Positions 29,590 to 37,755 of a stretch of 64,000 bases of DNA are shown in pieces. Positions within the stretch are counted from its first letter, which is position 1, and the number at the start of each line of letters is the position of its first letter. The notes beneath the pieces are model-generated. The model saw only the letters and a program-made list of their open reading frames with translations, was not told the origin of the DNA and ran no database searches. Position numbers and translations under genes: made by a program. Source of the DNA: Alphaproteobacteria bacterium (GTDB lineage: Bacteria > Pseudomonadota > Alphaproteobacteria > Puniceispirillales > Puniceispirillaceae); the NCBI GenBank assembly GCA_016780775.1, contig JADHLI010000001.1, forward strand, positions 1 to 64,000. Reading direction: 5' to 3'.

Positions 29590-30531
29590 TCAATCGGTTT
29601 CCATAGGCAGAGAGGTATCCATCGCCCATTCGCTCATCGAATGGTCATAAAGCGCCATCTGCATATACCCTAATTGATAGAGCACAAAGAAATTCAAAGT
29701 TGCGGCAATACCGCCGCCGCAATAATGGATGATTTCCTTGTCTTGTGTGATATTCTGCTGTGATAGAAGTTGGCGCGCCTGTTCCGGCGCAATCAATTTA
29801 TCATTATCTGATAAAAGGAAATTATGAAAAGGGATGTTTAGGCTTCCCGGAATGCGCCCTTTACGCCCATAGCGCGTGCTCTCTCCTGCATGAATGTCAC
29901 TGGTCAGCGCGTTCAACAGGATGCAGCTATCCGCTTCTATTGCTTTTAAAATATCGTCTTTAAACACTACTAGATTTGAGTATGTGTTAGCCAGGAAATC
30001 AGTTTTTTCAAAAGTGGTGATACCCGATGTAGTTGGCAGGCCTAGATATTGCCATTCTGCCATGCCGCCATTTAAAATGCTGACCTTATTATAGCCAAGC
30101 AGATGCAGCATCCACCATATTCTGCTGGCCCATTGCATGCCGTTTCGTGAATATAAGATGATATGATAGGGCGCGCCAACTCCTAGCTCTGAAAAACGGC
30201 GGGCGAGGTCTCCTAACGCTGGCAGGGTGAAGCGGTAAGGGCTGTCGGCCTCGGATAAATCTTTTTGCAGGTCAAGATAGGCTGAATTTGGAATATGAGC
30301 CTTTTGATATTTTGATAATCCGCTTTTTACTTCATAGGGTTTTTCAGGATGATCATCTGTGAAATGCAGGTAGGTGGTGCAATCAAAAATTCGGATAGTT
30401 GGATTGTCTAGTTGGGATTTGAGCCAGTCGCATTCCACAATGGCTTGTGGGTGGTGCCAGCCTGTTGCTGCGCTTGCCCCAGAACTGGTTTCTGAGCCGT
30501 CCTTATCTGTCTGAGATTTGTCGCTTGCCAT
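29590..30531 (-). CDS. Sulfurtransferase, tandem rhodanese domains (SseA-like, cytosolic)
   Basis: This two-domain rhodanese (313 aa) probably transfers sulfane sulfur from thiosulfate or 3-mercaptopyruvate to thiol or cyanide acceptors. The N-terminal domain (about residues 25-165) is non-catalytic: the loop position reads YSRNGMQ without Cys. The C-terminal domain has the active loop HYCGGGIAA near residue 266, closest to 3-mercaptopyruvate-type CGxGxxA loops. There is no signal peptide; a short Ser/Asp-rich N-terminus precedes the first domain. A second, exported member of the same family is encoded at 33784-34749. Confidence 0.92.
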   Translation of the reverse strand: MASDKSQTDKDGSETSSGASAATGWHHPQAIVECDWLKSQLDNPTIRIFDCTTYLHFTDDHPEKPYEVKSGLSKYQKAHIPNSAYLDLQKDLSEADSPYRFTLPALGDLARRFSELGVGAPYHIILYSRNGMQWASRIWWMLHLLGYNKVSILNGGMAEWQYLGLPTTSGITTFEKTDFLANTYSNLVVFKDDILKAIEADSCILLNALTSDIHAGESTRYGRKGRIPGSLNIPFHNFLLSDNDKLIAPEQARQLLSQQNITQDKEIIHYCGGGIAATLNFFVLYQLGYMQMALYDHSMSEWAMDTSLPMETD

Positions 30532-30550
30532 CTGCCCTCAAGCGCTCCTT

Positions 30551-30610
30551 TTAAACAGCATCGCCTTAAATAATATAGCCTTAAATGGTAAAGCCTTAAA
30601 TGGGATCGCC
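30551..30610. repeat. Four 15-bp tandem copies spanning the TPR gene stop codon
   Basis: Four 15-bp units lie head to tail at 30551-30565, 30566-30580, 30581-30595 and 30596-30610. In the coding direction (minus) the first is GGCGATCCCATTTAA, the last four codons plus stop of the TPR gene; the next three are diverged copies each ending in TAA in the same frame. Confidence 0.92.
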
Positions 30611-31195
30611 GGCAGCCAATTTTTCCAAGGCGGCGGTAATATCGTCATAACCTTCAAGATAGGGGTGCAAAGTTGCAGCCTGCTCATAGGCTTTTAGTGC
30701 AGCAGTATAATTGCCTAAATGGGTTTCTACTAAGCCCAAGCCAGATAGCGCGCCGAAATGGCGTGGCTCACGGATAATGGTTTGTGCAATATCTCTCTTC
30801 GATTGGGCAAAAGCCCCCATCAAGAAATAAACAGTCGCGCGCTTATTCCATGCTTCTGCAAAAGCAGGGTCTGTATCAATGATGGTAGTGAAGATTTGCT
30901 CGGCTTGACGTAAGCGACCTGCATTCATCTGCGCTGTTCCGAGCTGCAGATTCCGGCTCAGGCGTTCATCATCCCCATGTTCTGACCATATCGCCCAAAT
31001 TTGACCAGCAATAGCCTCTGCCGCCACTGCATCTGAGGTATTCTTTAGCGCCTCAAACAAGGCTGGCAGGCGCGCATCTGCCTGATCTGCATGCAGGCGC
31101 GAGAAGGGCGCTGCCAGCAAAGCTATACAGAAAAAAGCTACGATAATAATGGGGCGAGAATACATAATCATGCCCATATACATAGTCTGATGCAT
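30596..31195 (-). CDS. Exported TPR-repeat protein
   Basis: This 199-aa protein has an N-terminal hydrophobic signal (MYSRPIIIVAFFCIALLAAP region, best start at an internal Met around residue 11) ending near an Ala-His-Ala type cleavage site. At least two tetratricopeptide repeats follow (AEAWNKRATVYFLMGAFAQS near 110 and HFGALSGLGLVETHLGNYTAA near 145). TPR proteins are scaffolds; the partner is unknown. Its location behind the homocysteine methyltransferase gene in the same direction does not indicate a role. The 3' end carries 15-bp duplications. Confidence 0.82.
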   Translation of the reverse strand: MHQTMYMGMIMYSRPIIIVAFFCIALLAAPFSRLHADQADARLPALFEALKNTSDAVAAEAIAGQIWAIWSEHGDDERLSRNLQLGTAQMNAGRLRQAEQIFTTIIDTDPAFAEAWNKRATVYFLMGAFAQSKRDIAQTIIREPRHFGALSGLGLVETHLGNYTAALKAYEQAATLHPYLEGYDDITAALEKLAAGDPI

Positions 31196-31272
31196 CCTGA
31201 TTTAAAGGGGGGGGGACTTAATCAAGGATAGGCTTATGCAAGGGGCACTTCATCCCTCTAAGCCGCATTGGG

Positions 31273-32196
31273 CTAAACAAGCTTTGCTGGGTTATAGCCT
31301 GCCTTACAAAGGCTTGTATGCAAATAGGCAATATGTTCGGGGCTAATTTCGCAACAACCACCAATAATGGTCGCACCTGCTTCTGCCCAGCCAAGCGCAT
31401 GGTCTGCATAAGCAGTAGGTGACAAATCTTGACGCGCTTCTAGATTATCCACTGTGGTGCCAGGGGCTAGCCCTTCGATAGAGGTAAAGCCATTGGCATA
31501 GCCGCCAAAGCGCAGGCCAGATGCGGCTAACAGTGGAAGGGCTGTATCCACCGCTTCTGGAAACGAGCAGTTTACACATAGCCCATCAAGCCCTTCTGAG
31601 CCCAGCTGGTCAATCGCAGCTTCAAGGCTCTCACCAGAACGCAAGCTGTTGGAAAGATCGTCTGATAAGGTAAGGCCGATAAAGCATTTTTGACCGGCTG
31701 CCTTTAGGGCTGCCAAAGCAGCTTTTGCTTCGGTGATGTTTGAAATGGTTTCTACTAGAAACACATCCACATGATTTTCTTGGATTTCAATAAGCTGGCA
31801 AAATTGGTCATAGGAATCATCGTAATTTAGCGCGGCGGCAGCTACATAGCTCGCGGCGATAGGCGGCAAACATCCAGCGATATTAACGTCAATTTCCTGC
31901 GCAAGCTCTTTTTGGGTTTGTTCAATTGCTTTGTTCACTAGCTCTGCTGCCAGCTGATGGGCGGCGTGAAACTGATCGCCAAAGCCATGGCGCGTCATGC
32001 GCGGGATTGTGGCAGTATAATTATTCATTGTGATAACGCGGGCGCCGGCACGAATAAAGTCCTTATGCACGCCTATAACAATCTCAGGCTCATCAAACAT
32101 TACCTTTACAGACCAAAGCGGATGCGCACTTTCCTGAGTTGAGCGGTTATTTATTTCCTGACCAAGCCCGCCATCTAAAAAGGTAATATCCGCCAT
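31273..32196 (-). CDS. Homocysteine S-methyltransferase family protein
   Basis: This zinc-dependent methyltransferase of the MmuM/BHMT family makes methionine from homocysteine with S-methylmethionine, a betaine or a similar donor. The start at ATG 32196 gives MADITFLDGGLGQEI (307 aa), with a GGAG ribosome site 8 nt before it; the open frame continues upstream to 32247 but that part is not family-like. The three zinc-ligand cysteines are visible: one in LCVNCSFPEA and the pair in GGCCEISPEH near the C-terminus. The methyl donor cannot be read from sequence. Confidence 0.9.
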   Translation of the reverse strand: MADITFLDGGLGQEINNRSTQESAHPLWSVKVMFDEPEIVIGVHKDFIRAGARVITMNNYTATIPRMTRHGFGDQFHAAHQLAAELVNKAIEQTQKELAQEIDVNIAGCLPPIAASYVAAAALNYDDSYDQFCQLIEIQENHVDVFLVETISNITEAKAALAALKAAGQKCFIGLTLSDDLSNSLRSGESLEAAIDQLGSEGLDGLCVNCSFPEAVDTALPLLAASGLRFGGYANGFTSIEGLAPGTTVDNLEARQDLSPTAYADHALGWAEAGATIIGGCCEISPEHIAYLHTSLCKAGYNPAKLV

Positions 32197-32299
32197 GCTA
32201 AGAAGCTCCATTTTTGTGCGTAAAGATAACGGAGATGATAAAAACACAGCATGCTAGCTGCGTCTAGGGCAGGTATAAGATTTCAAAGGCAAGGAAATA

Positions 32300-32470
32300 T
32301 TATTTAGTGTCTGTATCGATACAAGGTGCGCCGCAGGGTGCGCAAGCATTACCCAATTCAGACGGGGATCCTGCGGCTGTTAGCGCTGGGCTAGTTAAAT
32401 GATCGCCTATTAACAGGATAGTGCCAGCCAGAACAATTATCATGTAAATATTTTTCGGTGTTAACGTCAT
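32300..32470 (-). CDS. Small cysteine-rich single-span protein next to YeeE/YedE gene
   Basis: This 56-codon gene is below usual size cut-offs. It starts at ATG 32470, 12 nt after the YeeE/YedE stop, and ends with TAA at 32300. Residues 8-22 form a hydrophobic helix (signal anchor or signal peptide); a short linker leads to a C-terminal NACAPCGAPC motif with cysteines at 43, 46 and 50 (CxxCxxxC). The hydrophobic helix followed by a cysteine cluster, and the tight spacing behind a transporter gene, argue for a real gene. The cluster could carry sulfur, bind metal or do thiol exchange outside the membrane. I know no named family for it. Confidence 0.65.
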   Translation of the reverse strand: MTLTPKNIYMIIVLAGTILLIGDHLTSPALTAAGSPSELGNACAPCGAPCIDTDTK

Positions 32471-32482
32471 TTGCTAGCCCCC

Positions 32483-33631
32483 TTATTTGGATAGACCAAA
32501 TTTTGGTCGTAGCTGGATGCCCGCAAAACTGCCTGCCATGGCCAGCACAAACCAAACCCAGCCATGTAAAGACCCAGAGGCAATCCCGCCTAAAAACGCG
32601 CCAATATTGCAGCCAAAAGATAAGCGCGCCCCAATACCCATCAATAATCCGCCCAGCACAGCAGCCACTAGCTGTCTTCCAGATGGCCAGTTTTGCCTGG
32701 TTAGGTGGCCAGATATAGAAGCGAGGATGCCAGCCCCTAGCACCATGCCGATATTCATCAAGCTAGAGGTGTCGGATAGGAGTGAGTGTTGTAGCGAACG
32801 TGCAGGGCCTGACCATTGCCAAAAGGTAAAGTTTTCCACCGGCACGCCTAAATCTTGTGCTATTTTTGCGCCCCATAAGGTAAAGCCAAAGGTCACGCCC
32901 CAAGGATGGCCAGATAAAGCAAACACAGCCCAGCACAAAACAGCGATCACAATAGAGGCAATGATAAGGGCTGCTGGCAGATGTTGGCGGCGGCGGCGGC
33001 CTAGCAGATAAAAGCTAATGCCCGCCCCGCCGATAAGCGCAAGATTTAAGGCTGTTTTGGGCAGTTCTGCTAGCGAGCCTGCAATCGCAATAGGCCCTGC
33101 TGATCCCCATTCGAGCACAGTTGGCAACAGAAACGAGCCTAGTAGCGAGCCAAGGATGAAAAAGGGCAGGGCGATTACCATCCGCCCTGAGCCACCACCA
33201 AAACTGAACAGCACGCCGGAGCCGCACCCATTCGCTAGTTGCATGCCGATACCGAACATGAACGCGCCGATGAATAAGGATACAGACACAGGTGCTACTG
33301 TGCCAACAGCATTTAACCCCCAAAGAGAGGCGGGAATAAATACTATAGCGCATAGCCCAATAAGCAGGAAATGTGCGGCTAGACCCATGACCTCACCGCC
33401 TACCAACGCGCGCCGCCACACGGACGCAAAACCATATTGAAAGCTTAGGAATACTGCACCTAATATCCCGCCAAGACCAAAAAGGCCGATACCCCGCCAG
33501 CCCGTATCCAGCCATACTAGCCCTGCAAGGCTGAGGGCAATAAGGGCGAAAAAAATAAAACTGCTTGCCTCAAAGGCACGGCCAGCTGATGTGTGTGCTG
33601 GTGATGCAGGTGGGCTTAGCGTTTCTGACAT
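32483..33631 (-). CDS. YeeE/YedE-family transporter (thiosulfate-type)
   Basis: This multi-pass membrane protein of 382 aa belongs to the YeeE/YedE family, whose characterised members import thiosulfate (TsuA), using conserved cysteines along the pathway. Two internally related halves are visible, each with a Gly/Cys motif: ANGCGSGVLFSFGGGSGR near residue 133 and LSFGCNIGAFLGGIASGS near 345. An AAGGAG ribosome site precedes the ATG. The exported sulfurtransferase gene lies upstream and the small cysteine protein directly downstream, supporting a role in uptake of a reduced sulfur compound. The substrate is inferred. Confidence 0.88.
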   Translation of the reverse strand: MSETLSPPASPAHTSAGRAFEASSFIFFALIALSLAGLVWLDTGWRGIGLFGLGGILGAVFLSFQYGFASVWRRALVGGEVMGLAAHFLLIGLCAIVFIPASLWGLNAVGTVAPVSVSLFIGAFMFGIGMQLANGCGSGVLFSFGGGSGRMVIALPFFILGSLLGSFLLPTVLEWGSAGPIAIAGSLAELPKTALNLALIGGAGISFYLLGRRRRQHLPAALIIASIVIAVLCWAVFALSGHPWGVTFGFTLWGAKIAQDLGVPVENFTFWQWSGPARSLQHSLLSDTSSLMNIGMVLGAGILASISGHLTRQNWPSGRQLVAAVLGGLLMGIGARLSFGCNIGAFLGGIASGSLHGWVWFVLAMAGSFAGIQLRPKFGLSK

Positions 33632-33647
33632 AAACGGGCTCCTTGAT

Positions 33648-33707
33648 TTTTAGTGCTGGGCGTTTTAGTGCTGGGCGTTTTAGTGCCGGGCGGGTTTTAG
33701 TGCCGAC
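33648..33707. repeat. 15-bp tandem repeat upstream of the YeeE/YedE gene
   Basis: Three copies of TTTTAGTGCTGGGCG (33648-33662, 33663-33677, and 33678-33692 with one change) are followed by a partial fourth copy offset by two bases. They lie in the 5' leader, ending 17 bp before the YeeE/YedE start codon. Confidence 0.9.
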
Positions 33708-33783
33708 TAGACGCCTCGAAGCTGACAATAGCCGGGTGGGTGGCTGTCAGCTCCGAGAACGATTATTTCACATTGTTCAAACT

Positions 33784-34749
33784 CTAGCCAAGGATTGACT
33801 TAAAAAAGCCTTTGACCTTATCCAGATTTGACTGGCCGATTGCCAATGGATTATCGCTATGGGCTGACCATTCAACCATTGAGCCATCATATAGCTTTAC
33901 ATCCTTGCGCCCCAGAACTTCTGATAGCACAAACCAATTAGTTGCCGCCCAATGACCTGTGTTGCAATAGCTTATCACGGGCTGGTCTGCATCTACTTCT
34001 GCGTAAAGCTGGGTCAGCTCTTGTGCCGATTTCAGGCGGTTTTCTTTTAAATCATAGGCAGTTTCCTGAAACAGCATTTGTGCGCCCGGAATGCGGCCAG
34101 CTTGTGCTGCTTTTGGATGTTTGGCATCGCCTAGATATTGCTGTGCATTGCGGCCATCTAGCAAGGTTGCCTTGTCCTCACGGCCCACCAGTTCAGCAAC
34201 CTGCTGCATGGTGATATAGCCCTGCGGCTGAAAACGGGCGACAAAATCACCAGAAGCTGGTGCAATAGGTGCGCCCTGTTCAATTTGGCTAGGATAGTCG
34301 GCCTGCCAAGCGGCATATCCGCCATTTAGGATAGATACTTTATCATGGCCAAATACTTTAAAAGTCCAATAAGCACGAGCAGATGAGCCAAAATCGGAAG
34401 AGCTAACGCCGGCCGGAATAAACACAACATGGCTGTCTTGGGAGACGCCAAGCTTGCGGGCTAACGCTTCAAACTCTGCTTCAGAGGGCAGCAGGCCAAC
34501 CACATCATCGCGTCCCACACGCCATCCATCTTCTAAATAGTTTGAATGGATGGAAGCAGGGATATGCCCTTCTAAAAAGGTTTCATAACTGCCCTTGTCA
34601 ATTTTGTTACGTAGGTCAATCAGCACAACTTTTTCATTACTCAAATTCGCTGCAACCCAGTTTGTGTCTACCAATGGCTGCGCTGTAGCAGCACTGGCAA
34701 AACCGGCCCATAATAGAGCCGCAAATAGTAAACGGTTTAAATATATCAT
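33784..34749 (-). CDS. Exported sulfurtransferase, tandem rhodanese domains
   Basis: This 321-aa two-domain rhodanese has a clear Sec signal peptide (hydrophobic stretch in residues 5-20, cleavage after SAATA near 23). The C-terminal active loop is SYCNTGHWA near residue 254; CNTGHxA loops are typical of periplasmic thiosulfate sulfurtransferases. The first domain has no catalytic Cys. It should act in the periplasm on thiosulfate or polysulfide, just where the YeeE/YedE transporter encoded 150 bp downstream would take up a product. Confidence 0.93.
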   Translation of the reverse strand: MIYLNRLLFAALLWAGFASAATAQPLVDTNWVAANLSNEKVVLIDLRNKIDKGSYETFLEGHIPASIHSNYLEDGWRVGRDDVVGLLPSEAEFEALARKLGVSQDSHVVFIPAGVSSSDFGSSARAYWTFKVFGHDKVSILNGGYAAWQADYPSQIEQGAPIAPASGDFVARFQPQGYITMQQVAELVGREDKATLLDGRNAQQYLGDAKHPKAAQAGRIPGAQMLFQETAYDLKENRLKSAQELTQLYAEVDADQPVISYCNTGHWAATNWFVLSEVLGRKDVKLYDGSMVEWSAHSDNPLAIGQSNLDKVKGFFKSILG

Positions 34750-35041
34750 GAAGGCGCTCCTTTACGACGCATTGGCCAGCTTGCCTGCTGACCCTTAAGC
34801 ATTTACATAGATCCACACCTTAGATAATAAAATTTTCTAAAATTAGATATATTCAGAAAAAAAATAAAAAATATATTTTAATTTCATAGAATTTTTAGAG
34901 AATAATATTTTTTCACGGCATAAATTTAAACAAAACTATTTTTTGCCAGAGGAAAGATGATTATTCTTTTGAAAGAAGTCTTATGTTGCTGTTTTTTAAA
35001 AACGGGCTTTTTGTAAATTTTAAAAAGAAATAGTTGTCTCC
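34750..35041. other. AT-rich divergent promoter region
   Basis: This 292-bp gap lies between divergent genes (exported sulfurtransferase and methyltransferase). It is strongly AT-rich with runs of A and T around 34825-35030, unlike the rest of the window. I see no gene. It probably holds both promoters, but I cannot place -35/-10 boxes with confidence. Confidence 0.4.
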
Positions 35042-35650
35042 ATGTCAGCATCAGAATTTTGGAATCAGAAATATCAGACAGATGAATATATTTTTGGCAA
35101 AGCACCAAATGAGTTTATCAAAGCTGTAACCCCGCCTGCTGCCGCGCAAGAGACGGCCTATGCTCCTGCAGATGGGGAGGGACGCAATGGCGTTTTTTTG
35201 GCGCGTATGGGCTATCAGGTTACCTCGAGCGATATTGCTGATTTGGCCGTAGCAAAGGCACGTGCGCTGGCTGCAGAAGAAAAACTATCGCTGAACGCGC
35301 TGGTAGCGGATTGTTTAAACCCGCCTTTTGCCGATAATAGCTTTGATCTGATCGCGGTCTGTTTCATGCATTTTCATCCCGAGGACTCCCTTTTGTTTAT
35401 GGCAGCGAATAAGCGGCTATTGAAACCGGGCGGGCTGTTTATTCTGGAGGGCTATACGCGTGATCAAATTGCGCTCACCTCTGGCGGCCCTAAAAACCCG
35501 GATATGATGTTTTCAGCCGAAGGGTTAAGCCAAACCTTTGCAGACTATGATATCCAACTGCTTCAGGAAGTGCGCCGATATTTAAATGAAGGTCCGCGCC
35601 ATCAAGGTGAGGCGGCTACGGTGCAATTGCTTGCCAGAAAACCCAGCTAG
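35042..35650 (+). CDS. Class I SAM-dependent methyltransferase (TehB-like)
   Basis: This 202-aa SAM methyltransferase has a degenerate motif I (ADGEGRNGVFLARMG near residue 48), an acidic end of strand 2 (SSDIAD near 62), motif II-like CLNPPFADNSFDLI near 90, and a MHFHPEDSLLF segment. This layout resembles TehB-type or small-molecule thiol/chalcogen methyltransferases. The substrate is unknown, though the location beside sulfur genes makes a sulfur or chalcogen acceptor possible. A 13-bp tandem duplication spans its stop codon (35636-35661). Confidence 0.82.
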   Translation: MSASEFWNQKYQTDEYIFGKAPNEFIKAVTPPAAAQETAYAPADGEGRNGVFLARMGYQVTSSDIADLAVAKARALAAEEKLSLNALVADCLNPPFADNSFDLIAVCFMHFHPEDSLLFMAANKRLLKPGGLFILEGYTRDQIALTSGGPKNPDMMFSAEGLSQTFADYDIQLLQEVRRYLNEGPRHQGEAATVQLLARKPS

Positions 35651-35661
35651 AAAACCCAGCC
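35636..35661. repeat. 13-bp tandem duplication across a stop codon
   Basis: AGAAAACCCAGCT (35636-35648) is followed at once by AGAAAACCCAGCC (35649-35661) and a partial third AGAAAA. The TAG stop of the methyltransferase gene sits at the junction of the first two copies. Confidence 0.88.
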
Positions 35662-35780
35662 AGAAAATTTGTCTTAAAAGTAGCTAAGTGATAGAGGTGT
35701 GAGCGGCGGTTTTTTTTAAATGCGCTCTTTTCTTGGAAAACAATTCCATTTGTTATTCGTAAATCAGAAAGGTACTTTTG

Positions 35781-36413
35781 ATGTTAGACTTCTATACTTG
35801 GACAACGCCAAATGGTCGTAAAGTCTCCATTATGCTCGAAGAATTGGGCGCAGACTATACCGTACACCCGGTTAATATAGGGCAGGGCGAGCAGCATGAA
35901 GAGGCTTTTTTAGCGATCAGTCCAAATAACAAAATTCCGGCTATTTATGACCATGATACAGATATTGCGATGATGGAAACGGGCGCAATATTGATTTATC
36001 TGGCTGAAAAGCATGGCAAGTTTTTGCCAGTTTCTGGCAAAGCGCGAACAGATGTGTTGCAGTGGTTGATGTGGCAGATGGGCGGGCAGGGCCCGATTCT
36101 GGGCCAAGTGCATCATTTCACCCATTTCAATCAGGGTGTATCTGATTATGCCGAAGAACGCTATGCCAACGAAGCAAAACGGCTCTATGGCGTTTTGAAT
36201 AAGCAATTATCCGATAAGGAATTTATTGCTGGTGATTATTCCATCGCGGATATGGCTTGCTGGCCGTGGGTGTCGCGTTATGAATGGCAGCAAATAGATT
36301 TAGGTGCTTTTCCAAATGTACAGCGATGGTACAAAGACATCCTTGCAAGAAAGGCCGTTCAAAAAGGCTATCATGTTCCTAAAGTGATGCCGGAAATTCC
36401 CTCTGGTGATTAA
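35781..36413 (+). CDS. Glutathione S-transferase (YfcG/GstB-like)
   Basis: This 210-aa GST starts MLDFYTWTTPNGRKVSIMLEE; the TTPNGRKV active-site segment is characteristic of the YfcG/Nu-class or GstB-type enzymes, some of which have disulfide reductase activity with glutathione. The cis-proline segment NNKIPAIYD (near 51) and helical motif GDYSIADMACWPW (near 152) are present. ATG 35781, after an AAAGGT ribosome site, is preferred over the TTG one codon earlier. A TauE/SafE permease gene follows in the same direction. Confidence 0.92.
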   Translation: MLDFYTWTTPNGRKVSIMLEELGADYTVHPVNIGQGEQHEEAFLAISPNNKIPAIYDHDTDIAMMETGAILIYLAEKHGKFLPVSGKARTDVLQWLMWQMGGQGPILGQVHHFTHFNQGVSDYAEERYANEAKRLYGVLNKQLSDKEFIAGDYSIADMACWPWVSRYEWQQIDLGAFPNVQRWYKDILARKAVQKGYHVPKVMPEIPSGD

Positions 36414-36452
36414 CATATCGGCTGGTGATCGAAGTTTTGTGGTTAAAATAGG

Positions 36453-37232
36453 GTGTCAGAAGAGGGCGTAAATCACTTGGAAATTTATGGTATATTAGCG
36501 CTGCTTTCGCTGGCATTTCTGCTAGGCGGCTTTGTTAAGGGGGCGACTGGTTATGGCATGCCGCTAGTAGCGACCCCTATCTTGCTCATGTCTTTTACCC
36601 TGCCGCAGGTGGTACTTATTATGGTGCCAGCCATTTTTTTCAGTAATCTGGTACAAGGGTTTCAGACACGGCAATGTTGGCGCATATTGAAAATTTTCTG
36701 GCCAATGGTGGCGGCAAATTGTTTGATATTGCTGTTCTTTGGTGGACGTATTCTAACCATGGTGAATGCAAGCCTTCTAACCCTTTTTGTTGGGGTGATG
36801 ATGGTTATTCATGCTGGCCTATCACTCGCACCGCCTATCGGAGCGGTGGAGCGGATGACGTCTGCTATTTCTATTCGTAAAATTATTCTACCTTCTGGCA
36901 TCTTGTCCGGTTTATTAGGCAGTATTACTACCATTTATGGCTTTCCTAGCTTGCAGGTTATCGTGGCCGCAAAATGCAGCAAAGAAGAGTGCGCTTTTCT
37001 ATTTTCCATCTTTCTAGCCAGTGGGCATTTAGCGCTGTGGCGCGGTATGGTTTTGAACGATTATTCTGATCCGGCGATGCTACAATGGGGGCTGGTTGGA
37101 TGTGTGCCAATGTTCTTTGCGTTATTAGCTGGGCGTATCGTGCATAAAAAATTATCTGTGCAAGGCTTTCGAAAAGCTGTCAATCTGGTGTTGTTGCTGG
37201 CCGGTTTGGGCTTGGTGCTAAAATCTTTATAA
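36453..37232 (+). CDS. TSUP (TauE/SafE) family permease
   Basis: This polytopic membrane protein of 259 aa belongs to the sulfite exporter TauE/SafE family. The first helix region LGGFVKGATGYGMPLVATPIL carries the family glycine motif; the second repeat has PSGILSGLLGSITTIYGFP near residue 147. Family members export sulfite, sulfoacetate or other organosulfur anions, or import some, so the direction is not certain. The GTG start at 36453 gives a short hydrophilic lead; an internal start is possible. It closes the sulfur-related stretch. Confidence 0.88.
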   Translation: MSEEGVNHLEIYGILALLSLAFLLGGFVKGATGYGMPLVATPILLMSFTLPQVVLIMVPAIFFSNLVQGFQTRQCWRILKIFWPMVAANCLILLFFGGRILTMVNASLLTLFVGVMMVIHAGLSLAPPIGAVERMTSAISIRKIILPSGILSGLLGSITTIYGFPSLQVIVAAKCSKEECAFLFSIFLASGHLALWRGMVLNDYSDPAMLQWGLVGCVPMFFALLAGRIVHKKLSVQGFRKAVNLVLLLAGLGLVLKSL

Positions 37233-37284
37233 TGCGCGCACGCATGCCAAAAAATAAGGGGTCAGGAAAAGAAACGAGGAAGGT

Positions 37285-37746
37285 ATGGCAGACCTTATCA
37301 TTACAAAGAGGCTTTAAAATAATATTGCGTTGCTCAGAATTAATCGGCCAGATACGCTGAATGCGCGAAATATTGCCCCCCGAAAAGCCATAGCAGAAAG
37401 CTTCGCTAACTTGCATGATGATGAAGATGTGCGCTGATGAAGATGTGCGCTGATGAAGATGTGCGCTGATGAAGATGTGCGCTGGTGAAGAAGTGCGCTG
37501 GTGAAGAAGTGCGCTGGTGAAGAAGTGCTAGAGGCAGCGATAAAGATGGCAACCACCATCACGCGGATGCCGCCCCTTGCGGTACAGGCAATAAAGCAAT
37601 CTATCCTGCATGGAATGGACGCCTCGCTAGAAGCAGCGCTATTTCTGGAACGTAAAGCTTTTCAGCAATTATTTGGCTCAGAAGATCAGGGCGAGGGAAT
37701 GCATGCCTTTATTGAAAAGCGCCGGCGAAATTTTTGGGGAAAATAG
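37285..37746 (+). pseudogene. Enoyl-CoA hydratase remnant with internal tandem repeats
   Basis: From ATG 37285 the frame reads MADLIITKRL and then hits TAA (37315), but family sequence continues in the same frame (NIALLRINRPDTLNA to FANLHDDEDVR), an enoyl-CoA hydratase N-terminus. The C-terminal part (EEVLEAAIKMATTITRMPPLAVQAIKQS to FIEKRRRNFWGK) is also recognisable up to 37746. The middle of the protein, including the oxyanion-hole and catalytic regions, is gone and replaced by seven 16-bp repeats (37420-37528). The gene has a nonsense codon, a large deletion and frame shifts, so no functional enzyme can be made. Confidence 0.88.
37420..37528. repeat. Seven 16-bp tandem repeats at a deletion junction
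   Basis: Four copies of GATGAAGATGTGCGCT (from 37420, 37436, 37452, 37468) are followed by two copies of GGTGAAGAAGTGCGCT (37484, 37500) and a last copy (37516) that runs into the C-terminal coding remnant as GGTGAAGAAGTGC. Type 1 matches the end of the N-terminal remnant (DEDVR); type 2 matches the start of the C-terminal remnant (GEEVLEA). Confidence 0.95.
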
Positions 37747-37755
37747 GTGTTAGCT

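Noticed and set aside
33018-33440. 140-codon open frame antisense to the YeeE/YedE gene
   Set aside because: Low-complexity Pro/Ala-rich translation caused by the opposite coding strand.
37315-37317. Reading the TAA in the enoyl-CoA hydratase remnant as a sequencing error in a live gene
   Set aside because: Even without this stop, the middle of the protein is deleted and replaced by out-of-frame repeats.
37420-37528. CRISPR-like array
   Set aside because: The 16-bp units are contiguous without spacers and are derived from the flanking gene; no cas genes are present.
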